From Kineococcus siccus (GTDB lineage Bacteria; Actinomycetota; Actinomycetes; Actinomycetales; Kineococcaceae): DNA of 40,081 bases. Below, one piece after another: positions 28,367 through 38,504 of this stretch. The notes below the pieces were generated by a model. The model was given only the letters and a program-made list of their open reading frames with translations, was not told the origin of the DNA and ran no database searches. Where the stretch lies: assembly GCF_009906795.1 (NCBI RefSeq), contig NZ_JAAALN010000013.1, positions 1-40,081 of the forward strand. Direction: 5' to 3'. Positions within the stretch are counted from its first letter, which is position 1; every line of letters starts with the position of its first letter. The translations under genes and the position numbers were made by a program.

Positions 28367-30352
28367 TCAGTCCCGCAGGTCCAGCCACGCCACCTGGCGC
28401 TCGTCGAGGGTCACCGTGAGCCCCGTCATGGACGAGCGGGCCTCGGCGATGGTGCGCGGCCCGAACAGCGGGAAGGTCGGGAACGGCTGCGCCAGCACGA
28501 AGGCCAGGGCGACGGCCGTCGCGGGGACCCCCAGCTCGGCGCCCAGCTGCTCCGCGCGGCGCTTGCGCTCGAAGTTCTCGTCGCTGTAGTAGCAGCGCAC
28601 GAGCTCGGCGTCGCTGCGGTCCGCCTCGTCGGCGCGCGCGAAGAACCCGCGGGCCTGCGAGGACCACGGCAGCAGCGGGATCTGCTTGCGCCGCAGCCAC
28701 TCCTTGGACTCGGCGTCGGTGACGTGCCGGCACCCCGCCCACGGGACGTCGTAGGCCTCGGCGAGGCCGAAGTGGTTGCTGAGCACCGAGAACCCGCGCT
28801 TGCCGTTCGCCTTCGCGTAGGCGTCGGCCTCGTCGACGCGCTCCGGCGACCAGTTCGACCCGCCGAACACCGTGATGCGGCCCGCGTCGACGTGCTCGTT
28901 GAGGACGTCGACGAACTCGCCGGCCGGGACGTCGGGGTTGTCGCGGTGCATCATGTAGATGTCGGCGCAGCCGTGCTGCTGGCGCTCGAGGGACTCCAGC
29001 AGCTGGCGCGACAGCGACTCCGGGTCGTTGTGCGGGGTGTGGCAGCCCTTGACGATGACGACGAGGTCGTCGCGGATGCCGCGGTTGGCCACCCAGCGCC
29101 CGAACCGCTCCTCGTAGACCCCGCCGCCGTAGAGCCAGGCGGTGTCGAACGTGTTGCCGCCCGCGGTGAAGAAGTGGTCGAAGATCGCCGAGGCGTGCGC
29201 CAGGTCGGGCTGGTTGTCGCAGCCCATCACCAGCCGCGACACCGGCTTGCCCAGGCCCTCGATCCGCCCGTAGGGCATGACGTGGTCCGGGGCGACCGCG
29301 AGCGGCAGGCCCGACACGGTGGGGACGTCCGCCGTCTCGGCCTCGAACGGGAACCGCAGCCCGAGGGCGGCGCGCCAGCGGTCGAGCACGACGGCCGTGC
29401 CCAGGCTGTCCTCGAGGGAGTTCTGCGGGGCGTCGCCGCCCGCGGCGACCGCGTCGGCGAGGGCGTCGGCCTCCAGCGCGTACGGGCGGTTCTCCCGGCT
29501 CGGCGCGAAGTCGAGGACCTGGGGCTCCTGGCCGACCACGGTCAGCGTCAGGGCGGTGTTCTCCCGGATCGTCCACGGGTCCGCCAGCGAGATCGAGCCC
29601 TTCGAGCCGTGGACCGTGACGGTCTCCGCCTCGGCCAGGCGGACGCCGCAGCGCACGGTCGCGGTCAGGCCGCTCGCGAAGGTCAGCGTGGCGGTGGCCC
29701 ACTCGTCGACGCCCGTCTCGCCCAGGGTGCCGGCCGCGGTCAGCCCCGTGGGCTCGGCGAACGGCCGGCCCGTCGCGGCGCCGGCGATCGCCCGCGCCAT
29801 CGAGACGGGGTAGCCGCCGACGTCGAGGATGCCGCCGCCCGCGAGCTCCGGGTCGAACAGGCGCCCGGTGGGGGAGGAGGTGGAGAAGGCGAAGCTCGCG
29901 TCGACGTGGGTGACGTCGCCGATCGCGCCCTCGGCCACGAGCTGCAGCAGCCTCCGGGTCTGCGGGTGGAACCGGTACATGTAGGCCTCGACGACCGTCA
30001 CGCCCGCGGCGCGCGCCGCGTCGACGACGGCCATGACGCTGCCCGCGTTGGGCGCCAGGGGCTTCTCGACCAGGACGTGCTTGCCGGCGCGGACGGCGGC
30101 CAGGGCGAGGCGGGCGTGCGTGGTGTGCACGGTCGAGACGTAGACCGCGTCGACGCCGGGGTCGGCCAGGACCTCCTCGTAGGTGCCGCTGCGCACGTCC
30201 GGGCCGGTCTCGCCGGCGAGCGCCTGCGCCCGGGCGGCGTCGGAGCTGCCGACCGCGACGAGCCGGCCGCCGCGGCTCGCGGGCAGCTGGGAGACGAACC
30301 GGCGGGCGATGGCGCCGGGGCCGAGCACGGCCCAGCGGACTTCGGTGTCCAT
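28367..30352 (-). CDS. Fusion of Gfo/Idh/MocA oxidoreductase and aldo/keto reductase
   Basis: A 661-aa two-domain enzyme. Residues 1 to about 335 are a Gfo/Idh/MocA dehydrogenase: GPGAIA nucleotide motif (11-16), EKP (96-98) and a C-terminal fold with GGGILDVGGYPV. Residues about 345-661 are an aldo/keto reductase with the tetrad intact: Asp in NTFDTAW, Tyr in LYGGG, Lys in VIVKGCH and His in YMMHRDNP. Each half is of normal full length, so this is a true fusion. Both act on sugars or polyols, suggesting consecutive redox steps, for example epimerisation through a keto intermediate (inference). The ATG has CTGGAG upstream and a consensus promoter. Confidence 0.9.
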   Translation of the reverse strand: MDTEVRWAVLGPGAIARRFVSQLPASRGGRLVAVGSSDAARAQALAGETGPDVRSGTYEEVLADPGVDAVYVSTVHTTHARLALAAVRAGKHVLVEKPLAPNAGSVMAVVDAARAAGVTVVEAYMYRFHPQTRRLLQLVAEGAIGDVTHVDASFAFSTSSPTGRLFDPELAGGGILDVGGYPVSMARAIAGAATGRPFAEPTGLTAAGTLGETGVDEWATATLTFASGLTATVRCGVRLAEAETVTVHGSKGSISLADPWTIRENTALTLTVVGQEPQVLDFAPSRENRPYALEADALADAVAAGGDAPQNSLEDSLGTAVVLDRWRAALGLRFPFEAETADVPTVSGLPLAVAPDHVMPYGRIEGLGKPVSRLVMGCDNQPDLAHASAIFDHFFTAGGNTFDTAWLYGGGVYEERFGRWVANRGIRDDLVVIVKGCHTPHNDPESLSRQLLESLERQQHGCADIYMMHRDNPDVPAGEFVDVLNEHVDAGRITVFGGSNWSPERVDEADAYAKANGKRGFSVLSNHFGLAEAYDVPWAGCRHVTDAESKEWLRRKQIPLLPWSSQARGFFARADEADRSDAELVRCYYSDENFERKRRAEQLGAELGVPATAVALAFVLAQPFPTFPLFGPRTIAEARSSMTGLTVTLDERQVAWLDLRD

Positions 30353-30375
30353 GCGGAACTCCAGGGGGAAGGGGC

Positions 30376-30389
30376 CGTGAACGTTCACG
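30376..30389. promoter_or_regulatory. LacI-type operator palindrome
   Basis: CGTGAACGTTCACG, a perfect 14-bp palindrome with the central CG typical of LacI/GalR operators, about 10 bp downstream of the -10 of the fused oxidoreductase gene, overlapping or just past the transcription start. Confidence 0.85.
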
Positions 30390-30398
30390 ACGCGAGCG

Positions 30399-30427
30399 AG
30401 CCTAGGCGCGGGGGTGGCCGGGGTCAA
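30399..30427 (-). promoter_or_regulatory. Promoter of the Gfo/AKR-lacI operon
   Basis: On the minus strand TTGACC (30427-30422), a 17-bp spacer and TAGGCT (30404-30399). It yields a leader of about 40 nt that contains the LacI palindrome and a CTGGAG ribosome site. Confidence 0.75.
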
Positions 30428-30453
30428 CGGTCCGCCGGGCGCGGGTGCCGTCC

Positions 30454-30459
30454 TAGACT
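30454..30459 (+). promoter_or_regulatory. -10 element of ilvD (leaderless)
   Basis: TAGACT ends 6 nt before the ilvD GTG. No Shine-Dalgarno sequence. The -35 region is poor. Confidence 0.6.
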
Positions 30460-30465
30460 GCGGGC

Positions 30466-32253
30466 GTGAGCGTCGACACCCCCGCACCGCAGCAGGCCGG
30501 CCCCGGCACCACCGCGTCAGCTCCGGGCCGCGCGGCCGGGCGGGCCCCGGGCGAGGCGGACCCGGGGGTGGACATCAAGCCCCGCAGCCGGACCGTCACC
30601 GACGGCATCGAGGCCACCGCGTCGCGCGGCATGCTCCGCGCGGTCGGCATGGGCGACGACGACTGGGTCAAGCCCCAGATCGGCGTGGCCTCCAGCTGGA
30701 ACGAGATCACCCCCTGCAACCTCTCGCTGGACCGCCTCGCGAAGGCCGTCAAGGACGGCGTGCACGCGGCGCAGGGCTACCCGCTCGAGTTCGGCACGAT
30801 CTCCGTGTCCGACGGCATCTCGATGGGCCACGAGGGCATGCACTTCTCCCTCGTCAGCCGCGAGGTCATCGCCGACTCGGTCGAGACCGTCATGAGCGCG
30901 GAGCGCCTCGACGGCTCGGTCCTGCTCGCGGGCTGCGACAAGTCGCTGCCCGGCATGCTCATGGCCGCGGCCCGCCTGGACCTCGCGAGCGTCTTCCTCT
31001 ACGCCGGCACGATCCTGCCCGGGCGCGCGAAGCTCTCCGACGGCAGCGAGCACGAGGTCACGCTCATCGACGCCTTCGAGGCCGTCGGCGCGTGCGCGCG
31101 CGGGCTGATGAGCAAGGGCGACCTGGACACCATCGAGCGCGCGATCTGCCCGGGCGAGGGCGCCTGCGGCGGCATGTACACCGCGAACACCATGGCGGCC
31201 GCGGCCGAGGCCCTGGGCATGTCGCTGCCCGGCAGCGCCGCGCCGCCCGCGACCGACCGCCGCCGCGACGGGTACGCGCGCCGCTCGGGGGAGGCCGTGG
31301 TCAACCTGCTCGCCACGGGCATCACGGCGCGCCAGATCCTCACCAAGGAGGCGTTCGAGAACGCCATCGCGGTCGTCATGGCCCTGGGCGGTTCCACGAA
31401 CGCCGTGCTGCACCTGCTCGCGATCGCCTACGAGGCCGAGGTCGACCTGACCCTGGCCGACTTCGACCGGATCGCCGGCCGCGTGCCGCACCTGGGCGAC
31501 CTCAAGCCCTTCGGGCGCCACGTCATGGTCGACGTCGACCGGATCGGCGGCATCCCCGTCGTCATGCGGGCCCTGCTCGACGCGGGCCTGCTGCACGGGG
31601 ACTGCCTGACCGTGACCGGGAAGACGATGGCGGAGAACCTGGCCGACATCGCGCCGCCGGACCTCGACGGGGTCGTGCTGCGCGCCCTGGAGAACCCGAT
31701 CCACAAGACCGGCGGCATCACGGTGCTCACGGGCAACCTCGCCCCGGGCGGGGCCGTCGTGAAGAGCGCGGGCTTCGACTCGGAGGTCTTCGAGGGCACG
31801 GCCCGCGTCTTCGAGCGCGAGCGGGCCGCGCTCGACGCCCTGGAGGACGGCACGATCTCCGCCGGGGACGTCGTGGTCATCCGCTACGAGGGCCCCAAGG
31901 GCGGTCCGGGGATGCGCGAGATGCTCGCGATCACCGGGGCGATCAAGGGCGCGGGCCTCGGCAAGGACGTCCTGCTGATGACCGACGGCCGCTTCTCCGG
32001 CGGCACGACGGGCCTGTGCGTCGGGCACGTCGCGCCCGAGGCCGTCGACGGCGGCCCCATCGCCTTCGTCCGCGACGGCGACCGGATCCGCCTCGACGTG
32101 GCGGGCAAGACGCTCGAGGTCCTCGTCGACGAGGCCGAGCTGACCGCCCGCCGCGACGGGTGGGCGCCCCTGCCCCCCGTCTACACGCGCGGGGTCCTGG
32201 CCAAGTACGCCAAGCAGGTCCAGCCCGCCTCGGTCGGCGCGGTCTGCATCTGA
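30466..32253 (+). CDS. ilvD: Dihydroxy-acid dehydratase
   Basis: Catalyses the third common step of valine and isoleucine synthesis, dehydrating 2,3-dihydroxy acids to 2-keto acids with an Fe-S cluster. The 595-aa product keeps the cluster cysteines in [17 protein letters not shown] and [14 protein letters not shown], plus [10 protein letters not shown], the [10 protein letters not shown] block and [18 protein letters not shown] at the C-terminus. A Pro/Ala-rich extension of about 40 residues precedes the conserved start ([12 protein letters not shown]). The GTG has TAGACT 6 nt upstream, so it is probably leaderless. It is transcribed separately from ilvBNC, which has its own attenuated promoter. 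Confidence 0.96.
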   Translation: MSVDTPAPQQAGPGTTASAPGRAAGRAPGEADPGVDIKPRSRTVTDGIEATASRGMLRAVGMGDDDWVKPQIGVASSWNEITPCNLSLDRLAKAVKDGVHAAQGYPLEFGTISVSDGISMGHEGMHFSLVSREVIADSVETVMSAERLDGSVLLAGCDKSLPGMLMAAARLDLASVFLYAGTILPGRAKLSDGSEHEVTLIDAFEAVGACARGLMSKGDLDTIERAICPGEGACGGMYTANTMAAAAEALGMSLPGSAAPPATDRRRDGYARRSGEAVVNLLATGITARQILTKEAFENAIAVVMALGGSTNAVLHLLAIAYEAEVDLTLADFDRIAGRVPHLGDLKPFGRHVMVDVDRIGGIPVVMRALLDAGLLHGDCLTVTGKTMAENLADIAPPDLDGVVLRALENPIHKTGGITVLTGNLAPGGAVVKSAGFDSEVFEGTARVFERERAALDALEDGTISAGDVVVIRYEGPKGGPGMREMLAITGAIKGAGLGKDVLLMTDGRFSGGTTGLCVGHVAPEAVDGGPIAFVRDGDRIRLDVAGKTLEVLVDEAELTARRDGWAPLPPVYTRGVLAKYAKQVQPASVGAVCI

Positions 32254-32320
32254 CGTTCCGGGGAGGGGTGTCCGGGTCGTGGACAAGTCGTCCAGCATGT
32301 GAGACGGGAGGGATCGCCGG

Positions 32321-32349
32321 CTGACTTCTCGGCCGGCGGGGTCTACCGT
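32321..32349 (+). promoter_or_regulatory. Promoter of the ilvBNC leader
   Basis: CTGACT (32321-32326, 4/6 to TTGACA), a 17-bp spacer and TACCGT (32344-32349), then 7 nt to the ATG of the leader peptide. Transcription should start at or next to that ATG. Confidence 0.65.
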
Positions 32350-32356
32350 CGAGGCC

Positions 32357-32395
32357 ATGCGGAACCTCGTAGCCATCGGACAGCGCGCCGGCTGA
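32357..32395 (+). CDS. ilvB leader peptide (attenuation)
   Basis: A 12-codon reading frame, [12 protein letters not shown], just before an attenuator. The consecutive Leu, Val, Ala and Ile codons (32366-32377) are the expected sensors for branched-chain amino acids. The Val codon GTA and the Gly codon GGA are AT-ended, unusual in such a GC-rich genome, and the GTA could make stalling more sensitive. The ATG has no ribosome site but a -10 7 nt upstream, so the peptide is predicted to be translated from a leaderless transcript. Such leader peptides are known before actinobacterial ilvB, for example in Corynebacterium glutamicum. Confidence 0.85.
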   Translation: MRNLVAIGQRAG

Positions 32396-32451
32396 GCCGT
32401 CTCCGCCGAGCGCGCGACCCCTCGACCCACCCACGGGCGGAGGGGTCTTTT
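32383..32451 (+). terminator. ilvBNC transcription attenuator
   Basis: Terminator: GACCCCTC (32416-32423) pairs with GAGGGGTC (32440-32447), with an inner CCC/GGG pairing, followed by TTTT (32448-32451), a rare U-run in this DNA. Antiterminator: CTCCGCC (32401-32407) pairs with GGCGGAG (32436-32442), which takes the 3' arm of the terminator. An upstream hairpin, GCGCGC (32383-32388) with GCGCGC (32410-32415), can sequester the antiterminator arm. A ribosome stalled at the Leu-Val-Ala-Ile codons would free it. Confidence 0.85.
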
Positions 32452-32534
32452 CGCGTCCGGCAGCCTGCGGCCGGCGCACCGACGGCACGACCACGAGGGC
32501 GACAGCGCCGCACCGCTTGAGGAGGATCACCGAG

Positions 32535-34384
32535 ATGCCGAACGCGCAGACCACCGAAGGACTGCCCTTCGACCCCCTGCTGCCCGTCGAGTCGCTGACG
32601 GGCGCGCAGAGCCTGATCCGCTCGCTCGAGGCCGTGGGCGTGGAGGTCGTCTTCGGGATCCCGGGCGGGGCGATCCTCCCGGCCTACGACCCGCTCATGG
32701 ACTCCCCGCACGTGCGCCACATCCTCGTGCGCCACGAGCAGGGCGCGGGGCACGCCGCCGAGGGCTACGCCGTGGCGACCGGGAAGGTCGGCGTCTGCAT
32801 GGCGACCTCCGGACCCGGCGCGACCAACCTCGTGACGCCCATCGCCGACGCGAACATGGACTCCGTCGCGATGGTCGCGATCACCGGCCAGGTCGCCGCC
32901 GCCGCGATCGGCACCGACGCCTTCCAGGAAGCCGACATCACCGGGATCACCATCCCGATCACCAAGCACAACTACCTCGTGACGGACCCCGCGGACATCC
33001 CGCGGGTGATCTCCGAGGCGTTCCACCTCGCCGCGACGGGCCGCCCCGGGCCCGTCCTGGTCGATGTCGCCAAGTCCGCGCTGACCGCGCGCACGTCGTT
33101 CACGTGGCCGACCGCGGTGGACCTGCCGGGCTACCGCCCCGTGACGCGCCCGCACGGCAAGCAGGTCAAGGAGGCCGCGCGCATGATCGCGGCCGCCGAG
33201 CGGCCCGTGCTGTACGTCGGCGGCGGGGTCGTCAAGGCCGACGCCGCGCACGAGCTGACCGCCCTGGCCGACCTCACCGGCATCCCCGCCGTCACCACCC
33301 TGATGGCGCGGGGCGCGCTGCCCGACAGCCACCCGAACAACCTGGGCATGCCCGGCATGCACGGGACGGTCGCGGCCGTCACGGCGCTGCAGAAGTCGGA
33401 CCTGCTCATCACCCTGGGCGCGCGCTTCGACGACCGCGTGACGGGCCTGCTCTCGAGCTTCGCCCCGGACGCCAAGGTCATCCACGCCGACATCGACCCC
33501 GCGGAGATCGGCAAGAACCGGGCCGTGGACGTCCCGATCGTGGGCGACGCCAAGCTCGTCATCGCCGAGCTCACCACCGCCCTCGCCGCCGAGTTCGAGC
33601 GCGGCCGCGCCGACATCGCGCCCTGGGTGGCGCAGACGCACGCGTGGCGCGAGACCTACCCGCTGGGCTACGCCGACTCCGACGACGGCACCGTCGCGCC
33701 GCAGCACGTCATCTCCCGCATCGGCGCCATCGCCGGCCCGGACGCGATCTACGTCGCGGGCGTGGGCCAGCACCAGATGTGGTCGGCGCAGTTCGTGAAG
33801 TACGAGAAGCCGCGCACGTGGCTGAACTCCGGCGGTCTCGGCACGATGGGCTACGCCGTGCCCGCCGCGATGGGGGCCAAGGTCGGCATGCCCGACACCG
33901 TGGTCTGGGCCATCGACGGCGACGGCTGCTTCCAGATGACGAACCAGGAACTGGCGACCTGCACGCTGAACCGGATCCCGGTCAAGATCGCCATCATCAA
34001 CAACTCCAGCCTCGGCATGGTCCGGCAGTGGCAGACGCTCTTCTACTCCGAGCGCTACTCCAACACCGACCTGAACTCGGGCGACCACCACGGCACCCAC
34101 GCCGCGCCGATCCCCGACTTCGTCAAGCTCGCCGAGGCCTACGGCTGCGTCGGGCTGCGCTGCGACAAGCCCGAGGACGTCGACGCGACGATCGAGAAGG
34201 CCATGGCGATCAACGACGTGCCCGTCGTGGTCGACTTCCGCGTGCACCGCGACGCGATGGTCTGGCCCATGGTCGAGGCCGGCGTCAGCAACGACGCGAT
34301 CCAGTACGCCCGGGGCATGTCGCCCGTGTGGGACCGCGAGGAAGAGGGCGACAACGAGTCCGGCCCGGCGAAGGTGATCTCCTG

Positions 34385-34385
<1 letters not shown>
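32535..34385 (+). CDS. ilvB: Acetolactate synthase large subunit
   Basis: First common step of valine, leucine and isoleucine synthesis: condenses two pyruvates, or pyruvate and 2-oxobutyrate, with thiamine diphosphate. The 616-aa product has the PYR domain with the catalytic Glu68 ([14 protein letters not shown]), the FAD-binding middle domain ([10 protein letters not shown]) and the PP domain with the diphosphate motif starting [19 protein letters not shown] (32521-32525) lies 9 nt before the ATG, chosen over the in-frame ATG-like start at 32517 that has no ribosome site. It is the first gene after the attenuator, and its stop overlaps the ilvN start by one base. Confidence 0.97.
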
Positions 34386-35972
<1,587 letters not shown>

Positions 35973-35989
35973 CGCCCCGCCGCCCGGAC

Positions 35990-36014
35990 CGCCCGCCCCC
36001 GCCGGGGGCGGGCG
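35990..36014 (+). terminator. Strong hairpin after ilvC
   Basis: An 11-bp perfect GC stem (CGCCCGCCCCC at 35990-36000 with GGGGGCGGGCG at 36004-36014) and a GCC loop, 18 nt after the ilvC stop. There is no U-tract, usual for actinobacteria. It should separate ilvBNC from the following operon. Confidence 0.65.
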
Positions 36015-36033
36015 TGCCGGACGCGAGGTGTGG

Positions 36034-36042
36034 TGCCAAGCT
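36034..36042 (+). promoter_or_regulatory. Possible extended -10 for the acidic repeat peptide operon
   Basis: TGC followed by CAAGCT (36037-36042) looks like an extended -10 and ends 7 nt before the ATG at 36050. No -35 and no ribosome site. Tentative. Confidence 0.3.
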
Positions 36043-36049
36043 GGCGCCC

Positions 36050-36286
36050 ATGAGCAACCTCAGCGACGACGACATCACCACGACCAGCACGTCGGCCCAG
36101 ACCACGGGCGGCGACGCGGACTCCGGCGACAGCGACGCCACGCAGGTCGACCCCGCGGGCTCGGACCCGGCGGGCTCGGACCCGGCCGGCGGCGAGGGCG
36201 GGGACTCCGACGCGGGCGACAGCGACTCCACGCAGGTCGACCCGGCGGGTTCCGACCCCGCCGGTGCGGACTCCGCGGGCGCGTGA
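36050..36286 (+). CDS. Acidic repeat peptide, candidate substrate of the downstream oxygenase
   Basis: A 78-aa very acidic, low-complexity protein with no signal peptide, membrane segment or Cys. Residues 1-25 (Ser/Thr/Asp-rich) form a leader-like region. Then come two 30-residue repeats, the second cut to 23 residues, starting GDSDATQVDPAG (26) and GDSDSTQVDPAG (56). Each holds three pentads of type xDPAG (VDPAG, SDPAG, SDPAG; VDPAG, SDPAG, ADSAG). The gene ends in a GTGA overlap with a JmjC/cupin oxygenase gene. I recognise no family. The layout (short leader, repeated core, tightly linked tailoring enzyme) resembles a modified-peptide precursor, which is inference; a linker-like or acid-rich structural protein is the alternative. 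Confidence 0.7.
   Translation: MSNLSDDDITTTSTSAQTTGGDADSGDSDATQVDPAGSDPAGSDPAGGEGGDSDAGDSDSTQVDPAGSDPAGADSAGA
36125..36283 (+). repeat. 90-bp in-frame tandem repeat (1.8 copies)
   Basis: Copy 1 at 36125-36214 and partial copy 2 at 36215-36283, exactly 90 bp apart. The first 26 bp of each are identical except at two or so positions; the later part differs mostly at third codon positions. Protein-level conservation with silent changes suggests selection on the repeated peptide. Confidence 0.7.
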
Positions 36287-37563
36287 CGCTCACCACCCCG
36301 CGCACCGCCCCCGCCGACGACGTCGCGGGGGCGGTGCCCGTCACCGCCCTCACCCGCTGCTTCGGCGACGCCGCCGCGCGGCTGGCGACGGAGCACTGGA
36401 ACACCCGGCCGCTCCTCGTGCGCGCCGCGGACCGCGCCGCGCAGGGCGGCGCGACGGACGTCGACGACCTGCTCTCCCCGGCCGCGGTCGACGAGCTGCT
36501 GGGGCCGCGGGCGCTGCGCACCCCGTTCTTCACCCTGGTCAAGGACGGGGTCGGCCTGCCGCGCAGCACGTTCACGCGCCGCGCCGTCGCCGGGAACCAG
36601 CAGCTGAGCGACCTGCCCGACAGCGACGGCATCGCCCGCGCCTACGCCGACGGCGCGACGATCGTCCTGCAGGCCCTGCACCGCACGCACCCGCCGCTGG
36701 CCGCGTTCTGCCGCGAGCTCGCCGCGGAGCTCGGGCACCAGTGCCAGGTCAACGTCTACGTCACCCCGCCCGGCGCGCAGGGCTTCAAGCCCCACCACGA
36801 CACGCACGACGTCGTCGTGCTGCAGGTCGCCGGCCGCAAGCACTGGACCATCCACCCGCCCGTCGTCGAGCTGCCCCTGAAGTCGCAGCCGACGACGATG
36901 CTCGGCCCGGACCCGGTGGCCGGGCGCGCCCCGGTCGTCGACACCGTCCTGGAACCCGGGGACGCGCTGTACCTGCCGCGCGGCTGGCTGCACTCGGCCC
37001 GCACGGCGGACGACCGCTCGGTGCACCTGACGATCGGCCTGCTCGCGACGACGTGGGCCGACGTCCTCACCGACGCCGTGGCCGCCGCGGGGCACGACGA
37101 CGTCGCGCTGCGCCGGGCGCTGCCGCTGCCCGACGGGGACCTCGACGTGGCGGATTTCCGCGCCGCGGCCGCGCGCTGGCTGGAGTCCCTCGACGACGCC
37201 GCGGTCCGGCGCCTCGTCGAACGCCGCCGCGCCGGGGCCGTCCCCGCCGAGCCCGTCGGCCCGCTCGCCCAGGACGCGACCGCGCGGGCCCTGGCGGCCG
37301 ACACGCCCCTGCGCCGCCGCCGCGGCCTGCGGGCCCGCCTGGCGGGGGGGCCCGACGTGGCGGAGCTCGTCCTGCCCGACCGCCGCGTGACCTTCCCCGG
37401 CTGGGTGCGCCCCGCCCTCGAGCACGTCCTGGACAGCGCCACGACGTCTCCGGAGCAGGTCGCCGCCGCGGCACCCGCCGTCGACGTGGGGGACGCGGTC
37501 GTGCTGCTGCGCCGGCTCGTGCGCGAGCACGTCCTGCTCCCCGCCGCGGGGGAGCCGAGCTGA
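36283..37563 (+). CDS. JmjC/cupin-4 Fe(II)/2-oxoglutarate-dependent oxygenase
   Basis: A 426-aa protein with a cupin_4/JmjC domain (about 25-260), the fold of bacterial ribosomal oxygenases such as YcfD/RoxA. The iron ligands are visible as HxD in KPHHDTHD (His171, Asp173) and the distal His237 in [21 protein letters not shown] and HLTIG flank the site. The C-terminal half (about 270-426) is helical, with a winged-helix-like end as in ROX proteins. Members hydroxylate protein side chains. The GTG start overlaps the stop of the acidic repeat peptide by 4 nt, so that peptide is an obvious candidate substrate (inference); a ribosomal protein is the conventional alternative. Confidence 0.85.
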   Translation: MTLTTPRTAPADDVAGAVPVTALTRCFGDAAARLATEHWNTRPLLVRAADRAAQGGATDVDDLLSPAAVDELLGPRALRTPFFTLVKDGVGLPRSTFTRRAVAGNQQLSDLPDSDGIARAYADGATIVLQALHRTHPPLAAFCRELAAELGHQCQVNVYVTPPGAQGFKPHHDTHDVVVLQVAGRKHWTIHPPVVELPLKSQPTTMLGPDPVAGRAPVVDTVLEPGDALYLPRGWLHSARTADDRSVHLTIGLLATTWADVLTDAVAAAGHDDVALRRALPLPDGDLDVADFRAAAARWLESLDDAAVRRLVERRRAGAVPAEPVGPLAQDATARALAADTPLRRRRGLRARLAGGPDVAELVLPDRRVTFPGWVRPALEHVLDSATTSPEQVAAAAPAVDVGDAVVLLRRLVREHVLLPAAGEPS

Positions 37564-38504
37564 GCCTGACCGCAGACCCGCCGGGGGAGCGCTTCTCCTG
37601 CGCCGCGAGGTCGCAGGGCGACGGCGAGCCCCTCCTCGGCACGGCCACCACGGTGCGCGGCTACCTCCTCGTGGAGGAGCCGGGCCCGTGGGGCGACGGC
37701 GGGGTGCCGTCCTCGCGCCTGGGGGACGGGGTGACCACCGCGCTGCGGGCCGCGGCCGCCGCGCGCGGGGTGAAGCTGCTGCTCGTGCGCCGTCCCGACG
37801 CCGCCCGGCGCGACCCCGGCGCCGACCGGCGCGTCTTCCTCGTGGACTCCCGCCGCGGCGGTGCCGGCGTCCTGACCCGCCGCGCGGCCGTGACCGACCT
37901 CGCCGACGCGGTGGCCGCGGAGGCGGGCTGGCGCCCGCACGCGGAGCCGCTGCTGCTGGTCTGCACGCACGGCCGCAAAGACTGGTGCTGCGCGGTGCGG
38001 GGTCGTCCGGTCGCCGCGGCGCTCGCCGAGCTGGCCCCGGAGCTGGTCTGGGAGTGCTCGCACCTGGGCGGGGACCGCTTCGCGGCGTCGGTGCTCGCGC
38101 TGCCGAGCGGCGTGCTGCACGGGCGGGTCGGGCCGGCCGACGCCCCGGACCTCCTCGCGGCCCTGCGCGAGGACCGCGTGCTCGTGGACCTGCTGCGCGG
38201 CCGCACGTGCGACCCCGTGCTCGTCCAGGCCGCCGACGTGCTGGTGCGCCGCGCACGGGGCCTGGACGCCGTCGACGGCTTCCGCGCGGTGCGGGCGGAA
38301 CCGGTCGCGGGCGACGACGGGACCTGGCGGGTGCACGTCGAGGCGGCCGGGACCGCCCTCGTCGCGGTGGTCCGGGAGGGACGCGCGCCGGCGCACCGGC
38401 TGACCTGCTCGGCGACGGCGCCGAACCACGCGCGCACGTGGGACCTCGTGGCGCTGGAGGACGCGCCGCCCGGCGAGGCTCAGCGCGTGCCGGCGAACCG
38501 GTAG
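37560..38504 (+). CDS. Sucrase/ferredoxin-like (thioredoxin-fold Fe-S) protein with apparent CTG start
   Basis: A 314-aa member of the Suc_Fer-like/Apd1-type family, proteins with a thioredoxin-like ferredoxin fold. Characteristic blocks are [44 protein letters not shown] and [19 protein letters not shown]; Cys135, Cys143/144, Cys166 and His168 are candidate [2Fe-2S] ligands. No ATG, GTG or TTG exists in frame from more than 100 nt upstream down to 37653, and starting at 37653 would delete the first conserved block. CTG at 37560 fits best: it overlaps the oxygenase stop (CTGA) and has GGGGGAG 5 nt upstream. It could pass electrons to the oxygenase (inference). Confidence 0.82.
   Translation: MSLTADPPGERFSCAARSQGDGEPLLGTATTVRGYLLVEEPGPWGDGGVPSSRLGDGVTTALRAAAAARGVKLLLVRRPDAARRDPGADRRVFLVDSRRGGAGVLTRRAAVTDLADAVAAEAGWRPHAEPLLLVCTHGRKDWCCAVRGRPVAAALAELAPELVWECSHLGGDRFAASVLALPSGVLHGRVGPADAPDLLAALREDRVLVDLLRGRTCDPVLVQAADVLVRRARGLDAVDGFRAVRAEPVAGDDGTWRVHVEAAGTALVAVVREGRAPAHRLTCSATAPNHARTWDLVALEDAPPGEAQRVPANR

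Noticed and set aside
28364-29702. Extension of the LacI frame far upstream
   Set aside because: The upstream part is the wrong frame over the aldo/keto reductase; the LacI headpiece begins just after GTG 28364.
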